Source of the DNA: Gigaspora margarita
Lineage: Eukaryota > Glomeromycota > Glomeromycetes > Diversisporales > Gigasporaceae
Direction: 5' to 3'
Assembly: GCA_009809945.1 (NCBI GenBank)
Contig: WTPW01000941.1
Span: forward strand, 30,712 to 94,711
Length of the DNA stretch: 64,000 bases
This document shows, in pieces, positions 21,577 to 32,389 of this stretch (position 1 is its first letter; every line of letters starts with the position of its first letter). The notes under the pieces were generated by a model, which was not told the DNA's origin, ran no database searches, and saw only the letters and a program-made list of their open reading frames with translations. The translations under genes and the position numbers were made by a program.

Positions 21577-22480
21577 GTAATTACATTCCTTGTGATCATA
21601 TATACATATATATATGTATATATATTTATTAAAATCGTGAAAACATTAGATGATATTTAGCAACCTGTTAGATAGTAAGCGACTTATTTCAAGTTCACAT
21701 GGGAAATATAAACGTTCACGTTCTTGGCCATTTGGAGTAACACTTACAGATTGTTATAATTTTCTGAATAACTGATAACATAAGTTAACATGATATAATA
21801 CTGTTGAACTTTATCATTATTTATTAGAATAAATTCTTAATTACATATTTTTTTATGCAAAAAAATATAAATATATGAACTAACTCAATCAAGACCACAA
21901 ACGAATTTATTTATATAAATTTTATTCAATAAACAATTCAGGTTGCGATTTATATAATGTGATCCTGAAAATAATTCTTGGATGAAACAAGTGAAAATAA
22001 AGATACGTATTACAATCTTTGAAATTTTTCAAAATTTACAATTTTTTTTTGCAAATAAAAATTAATAACTTGCTTACAAATAAAAATTTTCAAGATTTCT
22101 CTTTTATTTCCATTTTTTTGATACTACATCTAGCAATAAACAAGAATTGGTCATTAAATTTTCGATTTTTCAGACTTCCAGATTTCCAGCGGTGTGTGAT
22201 ATATGAAATTTGATAATCACAATAATTTGAAAACCACAATAATTGCATTAAAAAAGTTCAACTTGAGCTATAAAACATAATAATATGATTGAATGGATTC
22301 CTTTTTAAAGTATAAATCAGTTAATTAAGTAAATATTGATGATGATAAATATTCAGCATTCTGGTGTTACATATGAAAAATTTCAGGTTCAGATGAAATT
22401 TTACAGTCAAGTTCACAGTGACTATATGATCACCAAGGGAAATGTACATTCTAAATGTATAACAAAACTGGGTCTTCAAA
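21577..22480. other. AT-rich intergenic tract
   Basis: No supportable gene. It lies between the inverted-repeat locus and the first kinase relic. Confidence 0.4.
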
Positions 22481-22529
22481 AATTATCTTTACAGTACATG
22501 TGATCAATGAGTATATGATGGTATTTGAC

Positions 22530-22760
22530 AATGGAATAAAGATTATGGAGTATGAACATTGTAACAAATATAATACAATCTAGTTTGGCGCAAAACATGT
22601 GACACTCAAAGAATAACTCAAGATGGACAAGTAGAATAGATTTCTTTTGACAAATTAAATAATTTTCAGATAATTGATGATAAAATCTTAGCAGCTTTGT
22701 TAGATTGGTGGTATGCAACCAATAAGGCAAAACTTTCATGAAATACACGTTCAAATTTAT
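22530..22760 (+). pseudogene. Relic 1 of a kinase-family N-terminal (CxxC ... WTSG) region
   Basis: Plus-strand frames give EYEHCNKYNT, then (frame change) WRKTCDTQRITQ, then RWTSR. This matches the N-terminal pattern I recall for expanded AM-fungal protein kinases: a paired-cysteine motif, then a WTSGN-ID-FI-E-QL segment before the kinase domain. Stops and frameshifts are present, and no kinase domain follows. Confidence 0.5.
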
Positions 22761-22989
22761 GTATAATTGAACTTAAAATTTTGTCCAGCGATGAAGTTCA
22801 TTTGAGTTTTTAAGGTAAGATTTTATTTATTTAATTTACTTTATTTTTAATCATATATTAATTCCTTTATATTCTTTTAAGATTTAAAATCATATGATAT
22901 GAAACTAGAAAATGACTATGAATTTAAGATGTACGGATTAACACAAGATCTTTCAACCAAAGAATAAACTGGCATATCAATATTTGATG

Positions 22990-23160
22990 AAGTCGGTTCT
23001 GAACAAAAAGAAAGTAATGAAAAATGTGCACTATGTAACAATTATAATTCATCTCCGGCATGATGCAAGACGTGTGATCCTCAAAAAACAATTCAAAGAT
23101 GAACAAATGGAAATAGATATATTGATAATTGTATCAAAGAATCAACTTAAAACTGACTAA
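22990..23160 (+). pseudogene. Relic 2 of the kinase-family N-terminal region
   Basis: One frame reads EKCALCNNYNSSPA-stop-CKTCDPQKTIQR-stop-TNGNRYIDNCIKE. Both stops are TGA where the family has Trp (23061-23063 and 23100-23102), so two TGG to TGA changes account for them. The cysteine pairs CALC and CKTC are intact. Confidence 0.6.
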
Positions 23161-23479
23161 ATTTGGGAATGAACCCCTTTTAAATCAAAAAATTGATGAT
23201 GAATTTAATGAACTTTTAGCAACTTGATTAAATGATCCTAGGTCCCAAGAAAGTTACGCACAGTCACATAGATCTCCATGTAGAATTAATTTTAAAATCT
23301 TAGCTGAACCTAATTTTTTAACAGAAATAGTTTTTTTTTTTTTTTTACTTTATTGTTCAATTAATTGTTTTTATGTATAAAATACAGATGTTTGGGTTTA
23401 AAAAGTGGTTAAAGGATGGTATTGCTAACTTTATATAAACCTCCAAAGAATATACGATAATATTCAATAAAGCTAGTTC

Positions 23480-23700
23480 TGAAAGAGAATTATACAGTGA
23501 AATCATAAATATTGCTTCATATACCTGATGTCAAAATTGTGATTTTTAGAGACAAATCAAAGAATGGACAAGTGGAAACAAGGAAGTTGACAATTTTATT
23601 AAAGAAATTCAACTTAAAGCAATAGAATATGAGGATATGTTTAAATTGATCTCTTTCTCAGAAATAAGAAGGAAATATATATATAATCACATTCAAAATC
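23480..23700 (+). pseudogene. Relic 3 of the kinase-family N-terminal region
   Basis: The frame reads NIASYT-stop-CQNCDF-stop-RQIKEWTSGNKEVDNFIKEI, then QLKAIEYEDMFKLISF. The first stop (TGA, 23526-23528) again sits where Trp precedes the second cysteine pair. WTSGN and the following ID/FI helix are well kept. The kinase domain is absent. Confidence 0.65.
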
Positions 23701-23837
23701 ATGTGCCGTATCACTTATAACTTTTTCTGATTCTCAAAATTTATCAGATTTGCTAAGAGAATTATGCTAAATTTATAAAATATATAATTATTTTTAGTGC
23801 AATTTATCTAATTTTACTTATTAACATATCATTTTGA

Positions 23838-23925
23838 TGAGATTGGATGGACTAGTGGAATTGAGAGAATTGATGATTATATTAAAGAAATTCAACTTTA
23901 AGCAACAAAATATGAAAAAGTAATT
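23838..23925 (+). pseudogene. Relic 4, WTSG segment only
   Basis: Reads GWTSGIERIDDYIKEIQL-stop-ATKYEK. It is the same segment as in relic 3, and the stop is TAA at a Lys codon position. Confidence 0.55.
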
Positions 23926-23929
23926 GGCG

Positions 23930-24590
23930 TCTCAAATAACGACCCTAGCATTAAAATTTTAGATTTCAAGATTAGGTGTAAAAAATCAAAAAACAAATCA
24001 AAATCGTTTATAACCTATTTATAACACCACCTTCTGTGCACTAACAAAAAATGGACTTTTCTCTTTCTAACATAATTTAACACTAATTTAATTATGAAAA
24101 TTTTTAATGAAATTTTTTTAAGCTGGTGACGATAGAATCTTATCTCAAATTAAAGTTGATTAAATAGTATCATTATATATAAAAAGGAATATAGACATAA
24201 GGAAAGCCAATGCGATTATCCCAACATTTGGAACCAGAATTAATAGATCTTTCTCATAACAAATTTTTATTAATTTCAGAGCGAATTAATCATAATATTA
24301 CAATTTACTATGATAATTTATGCATATACATTTAATGCTTGATTGTTAAATATAAAAATTGAATACTAGCCATATTGGATGAACTAAGGCTTTTCAGAAG
24401 ACCACGTCTCAAAGGCTTAAAATGTAGAAACATCTCAAAATAGTCTATTTAATAAGAATACGTGTTCTAAAAGCTTTCTATCATGTAATAACGACATTAC
24501 CTCTGGTTAATTTTCAAATATTGTTAACAATAGAGGTTGCTTTATTAAATTAGTGATTCTATAGAATTTAATACAGACAACGACTAGAGC
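23930..24590. other. Intergenic tract with one shared-core fragment
   Basis: 24030-24075 has AACACCACCTTCTGTGCACT then AACAAAAAATGG, the core seen in several TIR elements. Otherwise nothing is supportable. Confidence 0.35.
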
Positions 24591-24762
24591 TAGAGATGTA
24601 ATGTAGTTTAAATCACAATGATATAAATCGCTGATTTTTATTTTAAATCAACTTTAAGTCGCATTCAGAATTTGAATATAAAATAATTTGTAAAAGTCAA
24701 TGTTTTAAATCATTTGCGAATCACAAAATTTGATTTAAATCATGATTTTTTTGCCATTCTTA
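24591..24762. mobile_element. hAT MITE with TTTAAATC palindromes
   Basis: 172 bp. Starts TAGAGATGTAATG and ends TTTGCCATTCTTA. The flanking 8-mers ACTAGAGC (24583-24590) and ACTAGAAC (24763-24770) differ at one base, consistent with an ageing 8-bp duplication. The interior is rich in TTTAAATCA inverted motifs. Confidence 0.6.
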
Positions 24763-25847
24763 ACTAGAACTAAACTGTGCATGATTTCAAATTTAATACA
24801 ATCTAGTTAATTTGTGTCAGTGACTCTTCTCAACAATCGTTTTCCTAATAATTGATTTTTATATAGCTGACTTAACCGGCTAAGTTGACTAAACCGACTA
24901 AAACCCCTTATTACAGGTCAATTGATTTAGTAATGCAGTAGAAACATCCCAATGAATTTTATGGCATGCCAGTTACGGTTGTTATGATCCCATTGTATTG
25001 TAACAATAATTAGTATCGTAACTTTAATTAATGTTAGCATTAAATAATAAAAAATGTAATATTTCAAACTATAAATTAAATGTAATAAATACATCATAAA
25101 AATTATAAATTTTGTTTTCATTTTATCAAAATCCTTTATTGGCAAAACTCTTGCTATAATGGATACACTTAAGGAAGGTTTAAAAAAAAAGATTAGATTT
25201 ATGAAAAAGCATTTAACATTAATAATAACCAAGGGAATAGACGATTACATAGTCATGAAAACTTAATAATAAATAGATATGTAATAAAAATAAATACTTG
25301 CGAAGAAATTGTTAATTGCTTTATTTTAAATTCAAAAATTCCCGAAATATAAAGTTTTCGCGCGACAAAACAAGTTGATAAAGTTCTTCATGTAAGACAA
25401 AGAGAATCTTGCAATAAAGTCAATTTAAAATATTTCCATCTTAATAAAATTCTTTGCACAGCCTATCTAAAAGTTCTTCACACAACTAAAACGATTTTAA
25501 AAAATTCCATTCTTAAAAAGTACTTTGACGTTAATTAAATACTTTGCACAAATAGATAAATTATTACACACTGAATTTCTTTAATTATGTTGTAAATAGC
25601 AAATATTATGACTTCTAGCAGATAAATGTATAATCCATTTAATAGTAAATGCCCGCATATGAAAAATTGAGTTACGACACTTAATACAGTTCTAATATGG
25701 CATGCTATCGATATGTTGCAACAATATATAATATGCCGTAATCAGGATGATGATTTTCTGCGGTAGTTAAGACTAAATTCTGCGTGTGGTTAAGACAAAT
25801 TCTGTGATTTACTGTGATAAAATTTTGGTGAATTTACATATAAGGGC

Positions 25848-26416
25848 CCAGAAAATGAAAATAATTACACATAAGAGCCCAAAGTGAAAATAATTACATA
25901 TAAGGATCCAAAATTTGAAAATATTACAATCAAGGGAAATTATCGTAAATAATTGGATTTAGCAATAAGTTTTTAACATTTGAAATTACATAGATGCAAT
26001 TTTCTTTTGGCAGTTAAATGTATTACTTTTTACTTTATTTTCTTATGTAAAAATTGTAACTACTTTAGCCAATTTTTAAAAGTAAGTAATTTAACTTTCT
26101 CTATGAATACAAATGAGTTTTTGCAGTTCTAAATATCTTTGATTAATGTGTAGTTAGTATAGGATAGACTTATTAGTTTAGAACCAAATAAACATTATGA
26201 TATTGATAAATATCATGCTTAACCTAGTCGAACTTATCTTAATTAAAAGAAAGGTTCATTAAGCGAAAAAGGGTATAAAACATAAATGTATGAAGTAGTA
26301 CATATATACAGTGATGACGTTCAAAAACCAATATTTCAAGATTTGGGCCTTTATATGTAATTATTTTTACTTTGGGCCCGTATTTGTAATTATTTTCATT
26401 TTCTGGGCCTTTATAA
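25848..26416. mobile_element. TIR element with GGGCCC-bearing tandem-repeat ends
   Basis: The left end has three ~30-bp units containing AAAATAATTACATATAAG and GGGCCCA/GAGCCCA. The right end (26335-26416) is the inverse, with three units. The interior is about 400 bp and non-coding. Confidence 0.65.
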
Positions 26417-26419
26417 CTC

Positions 26420-27950
26420 CCTGAAGAACACGCTCATAATTTACGTTGCGATATCTTTGTGAATTCTGTGAATTCTGTGATATTCTGTGCATTTTTTTGG
26501 ATTCTGTGACATTCTGTGGTGACTAAGGGTAATTTTTGTGGTTGGCTGTGATTAAGAGAAATTTTGTTTTTTTTTGTGAATCACGGCTCTGGCCGTAATT
26601 TAAAATTGAAAAGTTATAATGAGTTATAACTTGGTTACGTTTGGCTTATCCCGATGCTTAAAGTTTCTACCGCATCACTAAATTGAACATATTTTTAATT
26701 CTAATTTGAAATATCTTTACTTGGTTCAATTGACAACACTGGATATAATATATCAACTATATATATAACTATATATAATACTTTATTAACATCTATAATT
26801 TAAATAAGTTTTAACCACTCCAATTATGCTATTTTTTCACTATATCATTTATATACATATATTAAATTTTTTATATAATGTTTGGTTTAAAAGCAAAAAC
26901 AAATTTCATTTTAAAATGTATAATCTATTAATCTATATTTTATATTTGTTATTAAAACAATCCAAATATCAATATTATAAAAAAAAAAAAATTCGATTTT
27001 ATTTTAATATAAAATTTTATATCATTAGATTAATTAAATTTAATAACAGATAATAGAAAGTATATTTGATAGTATAGGCAATTTTATAACAACCAATATT
27101 TTATAAATCTAATAGGCTATTCTTAGCACTAGTTATAAAATAATTATTAATATCAAATAGCACTGAGGTCTTTCGCCATATTCTTTTGCTAATTTTATAT
27201 TTACAAAAAGTAAAGCAGAGATAGGGATGGACAATGTTAATATATGGTATTACTTATTATTGGTGAATACTGTAAAAAATTAATATATAATCATAAAAAA
27301 CTGTGACATTTGCAAAATAAGTCTAATCGTAATGTGCAATAATAAAAGTATCTTTTTACTTTATACTTATATATTTTTGATCCAAACCCAATTATCAGAT
27401 TTGCTTTTCTATCTAGAATCTGTAATTTGTTAACTCCCGTTTTGTAAACTTCCACAAAATCTTTATATTATTGTCCGAAGCGTGGCGAAGGAAATCCAAA
27501 TCATGCAGTGTCCGTTGATAGCACCCAATCAAATTTTGTAATAAACCATTTGTTTAGATTTTATCTACTATAAACAATTAATAAACAATAACGCGCTTGG
27601 TTTGGTTTGGTTTTAAAATAATCTGAAATAACGCGTACCAATAAATATTTTAGCGAATTTATATGGCGCTAGATACCTATACTCGACATAATTACTATGT
27701 TTCTAAACTTTAAAGTATCATAATTTTTTATAAAAGCAAAATTTTTAAAAATCTTGTCAGTGACTTTGTTCTTTATAATAAGCTCTACAAAATTGCCAAA
27801 TAGCTTTTAAAAATTTTGCCTCTACAAAAGTTGATGCATTTTAAAGTTATACTATTTTTATTATCGAGTATTGGCTTCCGGCACAATATATTTAAAAATA
27901 ACGCATATAAATGTTTTTTAATATTTACATTACAGTAAATATACAGTATC
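26420..27950. other. AT-rich intergenic tract
   Basis: 26455-26545 has short ATTCTGTGA repeats. No supportable gene. Confidence 0.35.
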
Positions 27951-27954
27951 AATG

Positions 27955-28293
27955 TACCGTATTACCGCGAAATAACGAGCATGGGCGTTATTTCGAAAAT
28001 CACATCCCCTAAAAATAGTATACTGAGTTTCCCTCTCTAAGTGAACCATCTATAAGTGCATACCCTCTAAATGCACACTCAAATTCTGGTCCAAACATAT
28101 ACATGACCTCTATAAATGCACTTTTTCATATTGTTCTCTGAGTGTACGTTGTTAAAATCTGGCACCGAGAGCGTGCACCTAGAGAGATTTCATTGTAGTA
28201 ATATACCATATAAACGAATGTATAACACGTGAAAAAGTTGGGTTTTGTTTCGAAATAGCGCACAGGTGTGCGTTATTTCGTGGTAATACTGTA
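27955..28293. mobile_element. TIR element with TACNGTATTACC...CGAAATAACG ends
   Basis: Left TACCGTATTACCGCGAAATA, right complement of TACAGTATTACCACGAAATA. TA lies at both borders, as in Tc1/pogo-type elements. A decayed element with CCCTCTCTAAGTG / CACCTAGAGAG ends lies inside (about 28018-28200). Confidence 0.6.
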
Positions 28294-28542
28294 GGACGAA
28301 CATCACGATAGTTAGAAAGAACGTAGCATGATAATTAGAATGAACGCAGCGCGATAGTTAGAATGAATGGTGTTATCCGGTAATTTATGAACTTTAATTT
28401 TAATAAACATGTTTGACACCGTAACACATGAAAAAAATAACAAGAAATAATTTCATTATCATATGAGTTCGCCGGATATTAGGCACGGACGAGAGGGCGT
28501 GCCAGTTTACTAGTTTCTGAATATTTCTTAAAAAAAACACAT

Positions 28543-28715
28543 TAATGTTTCGGACTCTCATCAGATCCTGATCTCCTAGTAATTACCATTAATTCATCCT
28601 CAAAATCAGCTAATCACGATTGAAGATCGTCAGAAAAATTTTCGCTTAAAAAATTATTATAAACCGAATTTTCATTAGAACGGCCTTTTAACTTACATTG
28701 AACTTGCGATTAAAT
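28543..28715 (-). pseudogene. Unidentified coding fragment, one stop
   Basis: The minus-strand frame reads CKLKGRSNENSVYNNFLSEN, then FSDDLQS-stop-LADFEDELMV and ITRRSGSDESPKH-stop. Codon composition looks protein-like. The internal stop is TGA. I do not recognise the family. It may be a last exon or a gene remnant. Confidence 0.35.
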
Positions 28716-28758
28716 GTGTAAAATTATGCTTTCTATATGTTTGATTATAGGACAGAAT

Positions 28759-28910
28759 TAGGGATTGAAACCGCCTAAAATTTTTCTTAATTGTTTAATC
28801 ATTTAACCGTTTAATTTGGCCGGCATTAAAATAATTCCGGCCCACGACCAACATAATTCTGCCCGGAACTATAGAACAATTTTTAAACTGTTAAACGGTT
28901 CCAATCCCTA
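28759..28910. mobile_element. Short hAT MITE
   Basis: 152 bp with ends TAGGGATTGAAACCG and CGGTTCCAATCCCTA. The flanking 8-mers GACAGAAT and GCCAGAAG match at 6 of 8 positions. Confidence 0.55.
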
Positions 28911-29262
28911 GCCAGAAGTGAGTTAAAATGGTATTTTCTTGAAAATTTCACCCATCTAAAAATGTACTAAAAATGACTAACTCATCCAACTCTTCCTAAA
29001 ACATTCGAATATTCCAAGAAATAATGTTAGTATTTCCTTCTACGGCTTAGTAGAACTGTTTTATTTATCTTTTTTTGGGGGGTTTTTTTTTTATCTCGTA
29101 TAAGATGCTCTTTATTGGTTGTGACGGATGTTTCGTTTAACATCATTTAAAATTTGTGTAACAATTTATCTAAAAAAGGTCCAGAAAATCAAATCCCATC
29201 TTTACAGTTTTCAAATATCTACCAATAAATTTCGATTATCATAATCTTGTAACTGCTATAAA

Positions 29263-29314
29263 ATGATCAACTTCGAGGATGACAATCATATCTGATAATG
29301 ACGCTCTCCTTTAA
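29263..29314 (+). promoter_or_regulatory. Two upstream ORFs before the DUF1992 gene
   Basis: ATG 29263 opens a 10-codon ORF ending TGA 29293-29295. ATG 29279 opens an 11-codon ORF ending TAA 29312-29314, which overlaps the main ATG (29298) in another frame. If transcribed in the leader, the overlapping one would reduce initiation at the main start. The transcription start is not known. Confidence 0.45.
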
Positions 29315-30835
29315 TCCTTTGAACATACTAAATAGTATTACTACAGCACATTCTTTTTATCATCCACCTACAAGATTAACAAAGATAAAAACTTTCACTG
29401 TATTACGTCACAGTTTAAAAGTTTCAAACACTTTAAGATGCCTGAAAAGTACAAATACTAACCTTAACAACCCTTTACATTCATCAATAGTCTCAGTGAA
29501 TACTTCCAATTCACAAACAAACACAACGACTAAATCTAATTCACTAAATATTACATCATCGACCGAGATAATAACGAATTTTGATGAGGATCACCCCATA
29601 AAAAAAGACGAAAATTCTAGAAAGTCAGCATCAATAAATACAATAATAAAAAGTTCATTTGTTAAAGAAAATGATGTTCCATGGACTGGTGAAGAAGATT
29701 TAAAAGATACAGTATTACGCATGATTGTTGACAAATATCCTCCAATGAAAGTTAAACGAGAATCTGTTAAAGATTATATTGACGCATATAATCTCAAACC
29801 TCAACATAAGAATAATTGGGACAATTCTTTCAATAATTATTCAATGACAAATGGTTCTATATTAAAATCAAAAAGGAATGTAAACTCATTTGATAATAAA
29901 TTACAAAGAAAGAAAGAAAAAGTCGAGAAAGCTCGAGAAAAGAATCAATCTCGTATAATAAATGCACGAGAAGCTGCAACAGATTATGCGATTGGTAAAA
30001 AACATAATGATCATAATGAACAAAAAAAAGAGATATTGCCAAGGAGTATTAAGGCTTGGGATTCAATTGTTGAACAACGTATTCAAGAAGCAATTGCAGA
30101 AGGTAAATTTAAGAATTTGCCGTATCATGGAAAACCATTACCATTAGATCAGAACGAAAAAGTAGCTGTCTAATTTTATGTCCGTAATATTGTAATTAAT
30201 TTATATATAAATTCTAATTGTTATTATTATTGTTGAAAATTAGAACCCATATTTAGATCGTACTGAATTCCTTATGTAAGTCTTTTAAAAAAAGGTTGAA
30301 TTTTTATTTAAATATTTGCATGTCAGTTTAAAAAAAATTTTTAGTTGATTACTTGAACTTGATAATATATAGGAACAGACTTGTTCAAAGGCAAGGTGCT
30401 GCACCTGCGTGGATAGAAAGTCAACAAGATGTTGACCGAGAAATATCATTGTTTAGACAGAGAATGTTAGAAAGTTGGTTACGCTATGCCAATTCTCGTA
30501 AAATTTCTCTATACCTTCGAGATTTAGGATGGGAAAAAATGCAACGTTCATATTATGAAAAAGCAATTGAGAAATTGAACAGTAAATTACGATCATATAA
30601 TATTATTGCACCATATTCAGTTCGAAAGTGTTATTTAAGTTTGGATGAAGAATATATGAGAATATATAAAAACGTTAAAAGAGAAGATACTAAAAGTATA
30701 AGAATGATTAATAATGGGATGAAATTTGATGAATGGTTGAATAATGATGAAGAAAAGAAAAGTAAAAATAATAATAATGAGAATAATATTTGGGAAGGGT
30801 TTACTAGAAATATTAAATGGTTAATTGGGCGTTAA
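29298..30835 (+). CDS. DnaJC28-type (DUF1992) protein, three exons
   Basis: Exons 29298-30161, 30244-30275 and 30373-30835 join in phase to 452 residues. Residues ~265-300 (SIKAWDSIVEQRIQEAIAEG, KFKNLPYHGKPLPLDQNEKN) and the following PYLDRTEFLMNRLVQRQGAA and PAWIESQQDVDREISLFRQR are the DUF1992 domain found at the end of DNAJC28: an amphipathic I-x-x-A-x-x-x-G-x-F-x-x-LP-x-x-GKPL helix-turn, then the PxW motif. No J domain (HPD) is visible, so this is the domain without a J domain. The N-terminus (MTLSFNPLNILNSITTAHSF, several Arg/Lys, almost no acidic residues in the first 50) suggests mitochondrial import. The middle is Ser/Thr/Asn-rich and probably disordered. The molecular role of the family is not established. 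Confidence 0.85.
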
Positions 30836-30839
30836 AATA

Positions 30840-31165
30840 TTTATTACTTACATAATATAAAATAGACTTGGTAATCCCACTTTTTAAAAATTTTTTTTTT
30901 TTTTTTTGTTAAAAAGTCTACCGAACATATTATACATGAAAAATTATTTGTTTGTCCCATATATATGTATTGAACCTCTAATTTTTAATTCTAACTGCAT
31001 TAACCTTAATGGAGAATTTTAGATTAAATATAGCTTGTGTTTGCGCTTTAAGAAATAAGAATGATCTCATGACAAAAACTGCATAACACGAGAAACACGA
31101 GGTAGTATATAGAAAACAATCCAATTTAGAAACGAAAATTTAATATAATTATCTTATTACACTAT
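30840..31165. other. 3' flank of the DUF1992 gene
   Basis: Nothing gene-like. A T-run occurs at 30891-30908. Confidence 0.4.
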
Positions 31166-31168
31166 TAT

Positions 31169-31380
31169 TACTGTATACTTCTTAAATGCAACCTCCCTAA
31201 ATGCATGCCCTATAAAAAACCTCCCTAAATGTACTAAATGTACGTCTTCTCTTGGGCCCAACTAATATAATACTTATAGATTTTTACCTCCCTAAATGCA
31301 AAACCTCTCTAAATGCACGTTTGACCCAATTTTTTACACATGGTCCGGTCGTAATGCATTTTAGAGAGGTCTGACTGTAC
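31169..31380. mobile_element. TACTGT/ACTGTA-ended MITE (pogo-like)
   Basis: Ends TACTGTATACTTCTTAAATG and the complement of TACAGTCAGACCTCTCTAAA. The interior has CTCCCTAAATGCA repeats. Confidence 0.5.
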
Positions 31381-31399
31381 TATATATTAACTCACATTG

Positions 31400-32200
31400 A
31401 CCTAACTTCAATGGTGTGATTTTTTTTTTTTGAAATTACACCCTGAACTTCTACTGACCCGGCCAAAATTATGGTAATTTAACGCTGACGCCAAATGGCC
31501 CGAATTAAGTTTAATTTTAAGCCGTTAGTACAGTATATCTTTTTATATATATACTGTACTGTACATACGGGAATAGATTTCGAGATAAGTATTAGCATTT
31601 TAACTCTCAAGTAATTAACATAAAAAGAATAGAGAATAGTTACCATATGATCGTGAAATAGGGGCATAAAATTATTTCTAATAATGGCCTGAATTAAGCT
31701 TAATTCAGGCTGTAATTCGAAATTGTACTCCTGGTCATTATTTCACGTTTTAATAATGATAAAAGAACAACACTATTCAAAATTCTTTGATAATAATCTC
31801 ACGATAAAGATCAACATGATGATTTTATTTATTCTATGCTTGTTAACACTGCAAATGCATTTTTTGACTAAGTAGTCTTTGCACTATTTTAACAAAATGT
31901 CTGACATTAGCTTAAATGATCATGTTATATTTGACCTCCAAGTTTACTCATAATTTTAAATGTTAAGATTAATAAAAATAAGATTCTTGCATTATCACGC
32001 CCTTTGGTCTTCTTAATGCTAATATTTTAAGATTGCAAGGTCTATCCAACCTCAGAACATTAACTTGCATTGGCTTGCACGTATAAATATTTTCAAGCAC
32101 ATCAAAACTAAATAAATTAAATAAACCAAACATATGAAATCTAATTTCAGGAACTTAAATTCAATCAGACGCAACTTTAAAAGCAACTCTAAGCAGAATT
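31400..32200. other. Intergenic tract
   Basis: A palindromic ATGGCCTGAATTAAGCTTAA / TTCAGGC motif at 31685-31712 has a partner at 31496. No supportable gene. Confidence 0.35.
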
Positions 32201-32205
32201 AACTG

Positions 32206-32385
32206 TTTCAGGATGCTCATTTTTAACTTCAGATAGGTAGAGAGGACGTTTCCTCAGTCTAAGACAATCACTTATAAATTCTTTGCCATCTAGTGAAATA
32301 AATGCATCCGTGATAAACTGATCAATTAAGAAATTTTTAATGTTGAGTAATTGTTTTTTAAATAAAAAGAATTAATCATACTATT
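32206..32385 (-). pseudogene. Unidentified coding fragment (possible last exon)
   Basis: The minus strand reads KQLLNIKNFLIDQFITDAFI, then SLDGKEFISDCLRLRKRPLY and LSEVKNEHPETVNSA-stop. The composition is convincingly protein-like compared with its surroundings. It begins after a stop without a clear acceptor. I do not recognise the family; no neighbouring exon could be joined. Confidence 0.4.
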
Positions 32386-32389
32386 CCTT

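Noticed and set aside
29857..30147. Two 61-codon ORFs inside the DUF1992 gene
   Set aside because: They are shadow frames of the first exon of that gene.
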